In this document: one piece after another, positions 49,401-61,400 of the stretch
Layout of the letters: each line of letters opens with the position of its first letter
Position numbering within the stretch: position 1 is the stretch's first letter
Translations under genes and position numbers: made by a program
The notes under the pieces: model-generated
The model's database searches: none
What the model was told of the DNA's origin: nothing
The model's input: the letters and a program-made list of their open reading frames with translations, nothing else
Assembly (NCBI GenBank): GCA_947683625.1
Contig: CANTUR010000166.1
Location: 6,961,001 to 7,025,000 of the forward strand
Length of the DNA stretch: 64,000 nt
From: Mallotus nudiflorus
Lineage: Eukaryota > Streptophyta > Magnoliopsida > Malpighiales > Euphorbiaceae
Direction of reading: 5' to 3'

Positions 49401-52400
49401 CTTGTCAAGTTTCCAATGTGTAACTACACTATTTGGAAAAGGATTAGCTGACCAAGAACCTCTCTCATCAATCAAAGTGCGGAACATGTGTATCCATTTT
49501 TCCTATAAAAGAAGAGTGAATTTCTTACACGCAAGTAAAATAAAATTAATATCAGCATATTTCCATAAATAAAGCAACGAGTCCTTTGTGAGTGAAATTC
49601 TAGGATATTGAAAAAACTTACCGCGACATTTTGCTGGTCCACCTCATGAGCAAACTGGAATTCAGCTCTTCTGTTGTCATCTGAAGCAAGGACTGAATTC
49701 AAGCTACTCTGTATCTCATCTTCAAATTCATTCTTATTAGCAATCTCTACAGAGTTATTCTCATCTATCCTAGCACGAAGTTCAAGCAACTGCTTGGAAC
49801 GATCAGATATTGATGTTTTCAAATATTTCAACTCCTCAGAGACCTGAAGCTTAAAAAAAAAAAAGAACATGTAAAACAGGGCATGGGGAAACTAAAAAGG
49901 CAAAGCATACACATCAAATTCCAAAGAAACTTCATCATCCCCCAATTGGATCTATTGAAAAGAGGATAAATCATCACAGAAAAAGTGTAAATAGCAACTT
50001 TCATGCATATTGAGTTTGGATATCTTGTCCGTGTATTGTTTTTCTCAAGGTGGACTTTGCATGGAAGGAGCACATAAAGATGTCTGACGATGTACATAGT
50101 GAATCTTCAACGCTGTGGTAGTTGGCATTATAATTTACTCAAGGCCCTTTACTTTTGTTCAATGAATAAAATGCTCCTTTATTTTTGTTCATCTTTCTAA
50201 TTTAGCTATCTAAAGTTTTATCATAAGATGGGAGTGTTTAATGAGGATGTATACATAAGACTAGAGGTGGAAAGTTTAAATGGAGAACTGAGATGGGTGT
50301 TCTATGCAATCATAAATTTCTTGCCAACTTGATGAGGAATCCTACAAGACCATAACGAATGCCGGCTAAAGATCAATTCCACAAAATGAGAAAGAATGTG
50401 AAAGTGTGTTGCATAAAATTAGGAATTTTATCTAATATGAGCAATTAGTATGTAAATCTTCCAAGGAGATTAAGCATAAAAAGACATGATTGTCTGTAAA
50501 GACCTCTATGTTGAAGTTGCTTCCACACTCCATGCAATTATGAACTACACCTCAGCTAAACTATATGCAAATTTCAATTCCACTTAGAGCTGCCTGTTGA
50601 AAATAGGGCTTCCTAAATTCACTACAACTCTTAACACACAACTCCTATGTTTGAGAGGAAGGCATACTAATCAAAGAAATTACTAGCCTCATGGCTGTTA
50701 CATACAACTCAATGGACCAAAATGAGCACCAAAAAAAAAAAAAAAAAAAAAAAATCAACTGAAAATTTAATCAAATCTAGCGTTTAGAACAGAACAAAGC
50801 AATGACACAGCAACAATTGAAATCGAAACACACCGCTAATAGGACCCGATCCTTTTGAATAAGATTCTGAATGGAGCCTGTATCATTTGAGTTAGTCCCT
50901 GAATCAAAAAAGTCATCTCTACCCACAATTGAAGTAGCAAGCATTGCTTTCCCGCAGTTGACAGTTTCTCGAATCAAGTGTGATATAACATGAAAACGAG
51001 CACCATCATCGAGCATCCCATATTGGGACCTTATAAAAAGTAAAACCCTGTGCAGGATGACAACTCAAAATGACAACCTTATGATGCACATTTGAAGACA
51101 AAATCTGTATCTAAGATTACAGTAAAAAAGCCCAGATGTTGGACATCCAAAATGATTAAATAAAATACAACAAAAAAATGCAGTTAGGTCGAAAGAAATA
51201 GTACCAGAGGAAAAACTGCAATCTGCTCTTACTTTGTTCATCATCAGCAGCCAGAAAAGAAGGCAAAAGTGAAATAACCTGTTGCACACACCGTGATGCT
51301 CGTTCTAGAGAAGATTTGCAGAGATACAAAAATGCAAGTCGGAAAACAATTCTAGGGAACCTCTCCCCTCTTAAAGGCATGGCTTTATCAATAGTTTTAT
51401 TTTGTTTCCCACCCAAGGCATTTCCTATCCCTCCTGATACAACAACTGCAGCCATTTCTGCAGCAGGAATGTTCAATGACTCAACTAGGCCACGTGCTCT
51501 TTGACCAAATGAGGGTCCGACTGTTGATGACAACTTGGGTAACATCCTGCTTGGCCCCTTACCATTCATCTCACTAACGATAATCCACAAATTGTCATAC
51601 AAATTCCACCAATTATCATCAACTATGTCATCTCTGCGTTTGAATTGATGCTTGCACACCCATGGATTTCTAGCCATCAAAATGTCATGCACAACACAAG
51701 ACAATGTGAAAACATGTAGCAGATATCAAAAGGTGCTTTGTTCAGTTACATGCATACAACAAATGTAAGCATGCACAGAAAAGCAACAAAGACATCGCAT
51801 AAGAAGCATTAATGCACACACAGATAGCACCAAGAACAGTGCCATTTTGGGTAATAAATGAAAAACAAAAAACTTAACAGCAGTACCTAGATGTTTGGTT
51901 ATCAAATTCTCCTTGCAAGACCTCGTGCAGTGCAGAGTCATAATCCTTTTGAATTTCAAATTCTATGGAATCAGAAGACGAATCTGAGCCACTTGCCGAA
52001 AACTGCAACAAAAAAGAAGGGCTAGTTTTACATGCTCCTCCATAGCTAAAACCAAAATAAATCAGAAGAATGCGTAAAGCTCCAATATAAAAATGCTTTA
52101 TGCATGACCTGAGCACACAACTGCACGTAATATAGAAGAAAATTAATGCAATTCTTCAGAATTAATGTGTTCAAACACCAACTTTGTTAAGGTACCACAG
52201 GTTTTGATGTGCTTTGTAATAGAGAAAAAAAAAACTGAGTTCTTTGTATGAGAAAACAAGGGTCTAGTCTTTGCTGCTCTTGTGAAGGAATGCTGGGACA
52301 GGAATACGCTCAAGGGGTTTGCTTTAATAAAGAAGCTAACAAGTTAAAAGAAGTTCTAAAGGATATTAAGGAAATAACACTCTTCCTCATTGGCTGCAAC

Positions 52401-55400
52401 CTCCATGTAAAATGAAAATGAGTTATCTATATTTTGAATTGGGCTCAGTGTCAATTGAGGAACACCAAGTTGATTATACCATTCGCAAGGATGTATGAGA
52501 GACCGTTGGCTAAGGATCTATACACAAATGCTTTAAGTTTGCTTGCAAATTTGAATGGAAGTTGAAGCTAAGTTCAAGTAAAAGTGTGATTTGGCTTCAA
52601 ATATGAAAATCTGACAGTAAGTTGGCTTACTGGGTGAACTATCTTCAAGAAGGTGAAGGCTCAGCTATACCAAGAGCTATATTCTCCAATATACTAATGT
52701 GCCTGACATCTAACCTTTCTGTTATTAAATGATATCCAGCAGAATATTCTGCAGAGCAATAATGAACAAGAACTAAGGCATCATGCCTTGCAACAATATG
52801 ACATAACAATGAGTTTGGGAGCAGTATGTTCTTTATCCATCTAATAAGGAACTTTGGACAAGTAGGTAATGGAGTTCCTTAAAAATCAATTTCCTAAGCC
52901 TAATCTTCCTTGTTTGCCCCATCTATATAAGATGCTAAATGACAAGCATACCAGAATTTTATGGTCAACCTCAGAGACAAGCATCTCATCAGCCATTCGT
53001 AGAAGATACAGTGTATTATCCCGACATGGTTGCGCAGAAAAAATATTTTCATTATAAGAATAATCTACCAGCCTTTGAACCAGGTCCTCAAATATATCAC
53101 GAAGCAAGTACCGATATGAAATCCCACCCTGTGAAAACAAGGAAAAAGAACAACCATATTTAGATTAGCAATTTAATTAACAATAAGCACAAAATTTACA
53201 ACAGATATTATTAGGGTTGTGTTTAGAACTGCAACATACATGCTCACAATGCAGAAGTAGGAAATTTGCAGTTTCTTCCAACTGCTGCCAGCCACCTTTT
53301 ACGGAATACATATAGTGACAAAGAACAACACAAAATATACTCCTCACCAAATTCTGCTCAAGCAACTCAGTGTCATTGTGGTTCTGACGCTCAATTTTGT
53401 ATTCTTTCAACACGTCAAGCTCTAGAGAAGCTGCTAACCAAGCATTCCATCCATATTCCTATAGCCAGTATTCATCTAGTTAGAGATATTTTAGCAAACA
53501 AAAAAAAACATCTTAACTATTCCAGAGTGTCATACCATTAGAGATTCAATATTTGAAGAATTTGAATCAAGTAGATCGAGCAAATCTCTAATAATTTTTG
53601 TTCTTGCATATACATCCTCACAATTACACAGGAATCTGAAAATGAGAACCAAGATCTGAGGAAGAAAGAAATGAGAGCCATTTCCTTTATTTTTTGGCTT
53701 TTCAACCTGGCTATGTTTCTGTAAGACCTGCATACATCAATGTCAGAAAAAATCAGATATGAACTATGGAATAGTGCTAACAAGCCAAAGCAGATCCATA
53801 AATTAGTGAACAAAAGCAAACCTATTCATAAATTGTTAATCACCTGTTTGGGACTAGCACCACCAAGGAGAACATCAAACAAGCCAGCACACAAATTATC
53901 TGTCAACGGAAATCTAAACAGCCTGTCAAAGATAACTGAAAAGATTGGCTGCATCCTTGAGTTGTTCTTCTTCTGGCTTTCTGAAAGAGATCTTGGTCTT
54001 CCAACAGGAAGACTGAAGAATCTTGGCCCTTTCTTCTCAGATGGTAAACCAACCAAGAGCCGTCCTAAGAACTGCAAGCTGAGCAATCTGATGGTCTCAT
54101 GTTCCCTAATAAAGCAAGTTGGAAGTCAGAAGTAACTGGTCTAAATTTCTAGATTTTTCCACATTGGGCAAGATAAATTTGTTATATGTCATATTTTTCA
54201 AGGATAAAGAAATCTGAAACTCTTTGAAGTATAACACCCTCAACCATCAATATCACTCTACTTCAGCATGAGTCCCAAAAGCAATGCTGCTAAACCCAGG
54301 TCATAAGATTCAATTAAAAAGTAGAATATATAGTAAAACTGGGCCTCCGCCATAATTTACAGATCAAATGCTATAAACGCCTATGCCACCTTCACAAGCA
54401 TCCCTCAGTTGACATACCCATATGCTGACTCTATTTTAATGACAACATCAATTCAATTAACCATCTCCACAACAGTCAATCTTTCAGCCCAATTTCATCA
54501 AAGTACACAAAGCATAATCAGTTGCCAACTATCATCACCTTTCAGTTCAATGTCATCATACATAGGAGTTGCTAAAATAATAATGAGTTCTACAGTGCAA
54601 CAAAAAAATTAAATGTCATGTTTGTGCAATGTTTTAAAGCATGGCATACCTCTGAAGAAGATTGATAAAAATGTGGCAACCACCAATCATATTGACTTGT
54701 TCAAGGAAAGCGATAAGAAGCGGTTTTTGAGAAAGAGAACGTATGACCATATGCAAGACATCCTCAATGCATGTCATATCCTGGCTTGTCTCAAAAAAGG
54801 CTATGAGAGCTTTTATATCTGCTGCTGCAATGCTCTGCCTGCATAACCCAAGATATATGATATTCCAATATATCAAATGCCAATAAGCACAATACATAAA
54901 GAACCCAGATGTGCAGACCACAGACAGTGGATCAAGTTCTACTCAAGTTTGTGCTGAGGAACTGCATGGATTGGGAAGGGTTGACCCTCCATGTAGCCAA
55001 GCACTGGAGAGAGAATACCAATATTTAATATGCTTGTGTAGTGTGTGCATCCTTGCTAGAAAAAAGATTAAAATTATAGATATCATAAATGATACACTGC
55101 CAGAGGAAACTATACCTTAAGCTCATTTCACCAAGGCTCAGTAGAAGAAGACGAATTTTGTGTATTTCTTCTTTATGAGGTCTCTCTCCAATAATTTGTT
55201 TGGTAATGGGATGAAGAAGAGGCTTGCTTCCAATAGCAAATCGAGATTTTGGATTGTCCCAATAAAATTGGCGAATTATGTCAATGACGCATGGAAGCCC
55301 ACACAAACTTGAAAGCAACCTTGGATCATTATCAAATTGCTGTATTAGAAACATGTACAGTTCACGCTGCACCTTATATTCTGTATAGAGCCAGATAAAA

Positions 55401-58400
55401 GGATTGAGAAATATGCTAGATATAGCATCCTTCACAAGAAGCTCCCCTAAACCTGAAGCAGAAGCAGAAGCAGAATCAAAAGCAAAGAACATTAATGCTT
55501 GTGCCAAAATAATAAGTCAAGTATGCACCATGATTAGGAGTGTAACTGAGTCAAGCCGACTTGTGAGTTACCCAAGATCGACTTGACAAAAACTTGAAAT
55601 TGACTCGATTATTGTTAAGTCAAGTTCGCTCGAGCTTTTTGACTAGGCTATCGAGTCAAGCTCGAGCTCCCAAACATGTGACTCAATTGGCTCACGAGCC
55701 TAATCGAGCTTGTGTATATTTACCATTTTACCTTTTTATTTTAATATAATTATAAATATATCTTATCAAATTGATTCAAATTCGAGTTCGAGTTTGAATT
55801 CTAGTCGAGTTTGAATATTTTAAAATATATATTTCTAAAAATTTAAAAATTTTACTTAATTGATCAAGTCGAGCCAAGTAGAACTTGAGTAAATGAATTA
55901 TTTAATCAAGTCGAGCTCAAGCTTCAAAAAAAAGGTCAATCAAGTTCGAGCTTCATGTTTGAAGGTCGAGTTGAGCTCCTCGATTACACCCCTAACCATG
56001 ATATGGACATAAACACATATAAATGCACTCTAAAAGGACATTTTGAAGTGGAAAGGATACCACAATTTGCAGCCACATTAAACAGATGCTTCAAGGCTGA
56101 AAGTGTTTCCACATTAAGTTGCTGTGGTGGAACTGATTGCAGTAAGAATCCTAGTACTGAGAATCCAGAAAGAAGATGCATTTGTTGTTGATTTGCCAAA
56201 TTCTCATCCAATACAGAAGCTATGAGTTCAATAACCTCAGCTGTCAAACGCTCTCTTGTAATGGGTGTAAGTAATGTATGTTCAAAGGATCCACTGTCTT
56301 CACTTTCATATCTATCAGACTGTGCAATGAGAGGGAAAAAGACAGACACACCTCCAACACAGTAAATTATTTGTTGCAGCAACCGACGTGAACATAACTG
56401 TGTACCAACCATTACATTTGCCTCAAATGTCTTCTTATCCAAAGCATGATCTGAAACCGGGCAGACATTAAACAATTTCCTGCCATTACTTGCCTGAAAA
56501 AGAAACAATTGTTTGAGTTTGGCTAAATAACAGATCAAGTGTAAAAGAAGAATGTCCATGAAGATAGGTAAGACCTGTGCATTTAGTCCAAATATTATTT
56601 TTGACGCCAGACCATCCTTAGCATCAAGAATTCCACTCGGCAATGGGCTATCATAAAATGGAGCAGACTCATTATCAAGGAATGAGTACATGTAGCTTGG
56701 TCCTAAGGAATAGATACCATGGACTTGCTCAGATGAAATTGCATCACAAAATAAATAAGCAGGACCAATCTGTCCATGAAAAGCAAAAATATCTTGTATG
56801 GAGTCTAGAGAACCATCTTCTTCATTCTGAGGCATGATAATTCTTGCGCCAATTCTACTGTCTGTCAATAATTCATTTACTTTTGCATATCTGAACCATA
56901 AAAAATTGTCAGTCAGTGTAGGCAAGACCATTTGAGGGCTACAATTCTTTTCAAACTTTTATTCATTAATATTAGAGTATTATTATACAGAAATCCTGGA
57001 TATAGAATATAACCTGCATCTTTCTGATGATACAAGACCACCATCTACGTAACATCTCAACATGCTACCCCCAGAAAAGGCCCTTCCAATGCTATGAGTT
57101 ATGCAAAGAAAATGCCACTTTTTCCTGACTAAGTTGATATGGAGTTGGACAGACTGCCTCTTCAGATTGATCGACTGCCAAATATGTGAAAATATGTAAC
57201 ATGCCACTAATGAACGACAATAGTCCTTATAGCGTAAAGCACAAGGAAAGACAAAGAAAATTAATGAACTAATCATAATTATTCCAAAGTTCTCAATTTG
57301 AATTTTATGTCAAAACAAATTCCCATTTGCCAAAAAAAAAAAAAGCTTTACCTCATAAATAAGCTTATCCTTCCCAAGCACTGCCAAGCACCCTTTCCCA
57401 TTTTCAGTCAGGAAACTAAAAAGGCCCATAGCTCCATTTCTAGGGAAGCTTTCCACCCTAAGCCAACATGAAAATGAGAAGCCCTTAGTGACAGGCAACT
57501 GCAGAGGTGTTTTAATTGTGATCCCCTACAACAGCATAAAATAACATGTTAGCATAAGGAACAAACATTAGTAGGAGTTATAAATTAATATCAGAAAGAA
57601 GAAACCACAAATAATTTCATTTTTCATACCAGAATTTGTATTAAAAAAAATTAAAAAATATATATATTAATTGAAATCAAAAGGCAATGACATCTGACAT
57701 ACACATGAAAACAAAGCTATCACCTGAACCAACATTTCATATGCTACAGTATCACTAGTTATTAAGCCTTTGCACAAAACACATTGTGGAAACTGGAAAT
57801 TCTCCTTGTTAAAAAAAAAAACTAAAAAAAATGATGTTCCAGCCAAACTCAGTGGACTGTTCAATCTTAAGCATAGTATGGTGAATATCTTAGAAAAACA
57901 ATTATAAAGCTCATATCGAGAAAAAGATAAATTCATAAGCCAATACAGTGCCCATTCATAAGACTCCCAGCCCTCTTAACTACCAACATAGCAGAATACC
58001 ACAAAAAGAGAAGGCTTGCCTTTAACATAAACTTCTAGCCTTTGCTATTCCATTACTTAATCAACAAGAGACAATATCAGAACAACAGAATAACTTTCCC
58101 AGGAAGCACATTTGCAAGAAGTTGCAAGAAAGGCTTTATCTCTTCTTGATCAGTGCAACACATACTGCAAATATACTGTGATTTATTCACATTAACCTAT
58201 ACATTGTTAGGTGTCTTCGAAAATTTTGGAATCACCTATTTTGCATCTTTGAGAAGCATTGGCAGCATCCAGAATCTTTAGATAAACTTTTGTTGGTTTA
58301 AACAGAAAGGACTTGGAAACATGACAATGTTCTTTGGAACTCCCTAGTTTTTACTTTTGCGGTGTTGGGAGTACCTGAATGGGCAAACATGCAAGTGTCT

Positions 58401-61400
58401 TCAAAAACCTACATGTATTCCATAGTTTCTTGTGGTACAAAGTAGTTTTTTCGCATCTGAAGATTTTTGAAGGTGCAACTCCGATTATTATCCAACTTGA
58501 TTGAAGGGCATCATCATTTTAGTATGACTATTATTTTCATTTTCTTAGTTGTTTGAGCTTTATAGGAGAATCACTTGTCCTCTGCAATGTATCCCTCCTC
58601 TTTCTAAATAATTTTTTTTTTCCCACAAAATAAAATAGTTGCAGAGAAGATAACTACTCTCTTTAAGCTAGAAGATATCATTCTTTTAGTATGTATCTTA
58701 ATGGATGTTGTGTGGACTTACAGAGTCATTCCCATTAAGATCAAAAAAGGCAGTAGGTCCCTTCTCATTTAGCATTGACAACACAGTGGTCAACAAAAGT
58801 GAGCAGTACTGCTGCCGGCTTCCAACCTTCTCACTTCGGAGGAGAGCAAAGATCTTACGAATATCCTTCCCAGATATGCTGTGTCCACCAATAACCTGAA
58901 TCAGCTGTGCAATTTTCAAGATGACACTGTCATTGTCTTCTTCAGCAAACCAATCAAGAAGAAAGTTGAGCATTCCTGCTCTGACACAAGAAGCTCGATT
59001 GGAAATGGAATCCCTCAGCAACTGAAGAAATACATTGAGCCCATAGTTTCGCAAAGAGTCACTGCTCTGCCCAATACAAAATAAAGTAATGATATAAACT
59101 GATATTGTCATAATACAATGGAGAAGAGAGAGGAGGAGAGATGGTATAAAAATTAAAAGGTAGTTGGGAAATGAATTGCCAACCTTCTGTAAAATACTCA
59201 GATAAAGTATGATAACATCTTCATTCTGAACCAAAACAAGGAAGGAAAACTAGTTGAGAAGCAGCACTATGCATTTATATCCAGTGCTATATGATGGTCA
59301 ACAAAGAAAAAAGTTGCAGATAATCAGATGATAATAGCTCTGATAATGAGTTCAAACTTTCAGGTCAGGAAGTCACCTTTATGATAGGATTTGCTTTTAT
59401 ATCAAACTTTCCATCAACAAGCATGTCCAGAAGTGCACTAAAAAGCGCTTCACTGGGACTCCACTGACAGAAGTCCAACAGCAAACTCTGCATAGTTTGA
59501 TAACCCTTGCCAACTAGAGCTCTAAATGAAGCCTGCAAAAGTTAATGGATGACAAGAAGACAATCAGATATTAGCATTCAAAAGTTTAATGAGTGTGTGA
59601 GAGAACATTCATAGAAAATCATACACACTCAAGAGATACTATTTTCTGGCAAGAAAACTATCACATTTTTTGTGTGAAGAAGTACGAGTCACAGGTTGAC
59701 GAAATAACTTATTAATTGAGTATTGTCTTTTATAGCAAAATATGAACTTCTATAGCACTTTGTATAAATAACCTGACTTTTAGTCCCAAGAAACTACAGA
59801 AGTCAAGACAGCTTTCAAATGCTAGAGAATGTTAAGATTCAAAAATGCAAGAAACAACCTGAACACATCATCCTGTAGGACTTAGAATCGCATGCAAATT
59901 AAAAAAATTTGTATACAAGGCTTAACCTCAGGTATAGCATAGTGCAATATAGATACTGTAAGGTTGAATTTAGATAGGGAGTTATTGAACTTAATGAACT
60001 TCAACTAACATCTGGTATAAATTACTTGAATGAGGTTTAATAATTACAGTTTTTATTTCTTTGATCAGAACATAAACTGAGCTTAGGTTCATAAATATGG
60101 ATGAATTCACATCCAAAAATGCATTTAAAATACAAAGGACAGGTATAATATCGAACGACAAAATGAATAGAAAAATAAAAATTTGCTTGAATTTGCAATC
60201 CTTCTAAAATGGGCACCTTTATCTTTATTAGAAAATCAAATTGCAATATTATCCAACTGGTGAAAATTGAATAAAAATTTAATTGTTATCATTAATATAA
60301 ATAAATGCTACAAATACAAATAAATTTTTCCATAAGATACAGAAGTACATGTTGAAATCATTTATTCCATGAGATGCTTTACTGGAAAATTTCATATATT
60401 TTTAGTCTATAGTAGCAGTTAAAACAGTGTTTATTTATTAAATTTTTTACTAGATAAAAACTGCAATTAGGTTTTCTAATCAGGTTAGAATTACCTATTC
60501 CAGAAAAACACAACAAAATTGTAAATTCATGCAAACATTTGGATTTTTCTTGTTGTTAGGCCACTTTAAATTAACTCTTTAGCATTTGAGAGGCCAAACT
60601 TCTATACAATTCACATAAATCTCAAATTTGATAACCGATTTTCAGATTCCCTGTCCAGATACAGCATAAGATAAATAAAAACATCAAGCTCTAATTAATT
60701 CTCTCAGAGTAAGAGATAATCAAACACCCAAAAGAAGCACAAGAATGTGATTACCTTTGAGCTGTCATTGCTTGCAAGCAGACAGGTGAGAGTCCGAAGA
60801 ACATTCAAAACTAACTTCTCTCCGTTTGCCTCGTTAAGCTTACCATAATTTAGTAAAGAGACAACATGCAAAAAGCATTCACCATCACAAAATAACACCT
60901 GATAGTACTGAAGAAGAGAGATAAAAATATTTGGTGAGACATCAAAACAACATAAAAGCAAAATTACCAACACAAGCACCCCAAACCCCCTCTCAGCCCA
61001 TGTTACTACTTCTTACTACCAAAATAGCCACACACAATTCCTCAAAATAAATAGCTATAAAGAGGAAAACCAGAAAAGGATCTATGTAAGAGTAATAATT
61101 TACCTCCGAATCAGTTATAAGCATCTCTCTTATTCCAACCAATAGGTCAATGGACAGTGGCACAAAACTTTTCTCTCTTTCCTTTATTTGAGTAAATGTT
61201 TCTAAATATTTTGAGCATAACTGCAACTTTGCCTTTTGATCTTCTGCAGACGATGGAACAATCTGAAGAAAAGGAAAAGGTAAATTTGGCTGCCTTAACA
61301 CTTGGCTGGAAAAAAACACACACACACATATTTACATGTCTAGCAAACACAAGGCTAACAAAATACCTTCATAAGGTCAAGAATGTGCTTGAGCACAATA

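Larger units (their letters stand above)
40513..49843 (-). other. BCHC: BEACH gene, PH-BEACH and BEACH domain exon block
   Basis: Exons in transcript order: 49843-49622, 49502-49041, 48967-48641, 48556-48104, 48002-47956, 47860-47767, 41949-41743, 41104-40979, 40884-40513. The PH-BEACH domain begins near VPCVLVTPKRKLAGKLAV. The BEACH domain contains WRRREITNFEYLMILNTLAG, YPIFPWILADY, FYYGSHYSSMGIVLYYLLRL and ELIPEFFYMPEFLVNSN, and ends near KPAVEAANVFYYLTYEGAVD. Short exons of 47 and 94 nt encode the VFEDRYRNFSDPDIPSFYYG region. The retrotransposon lies between 47767 and 41949 and does not interrupt coding sequence. Confidence 0.93.

Noticed and set aside
51029..51047. Splice acceptor at 51030 for the RSQYGMLDDG exon of the BEACH gene
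   Set aside because: It keeps the frame, but the acceptor at 51048 also does and adds VLLFIR, which matches the family pattern and has a better acceptor.
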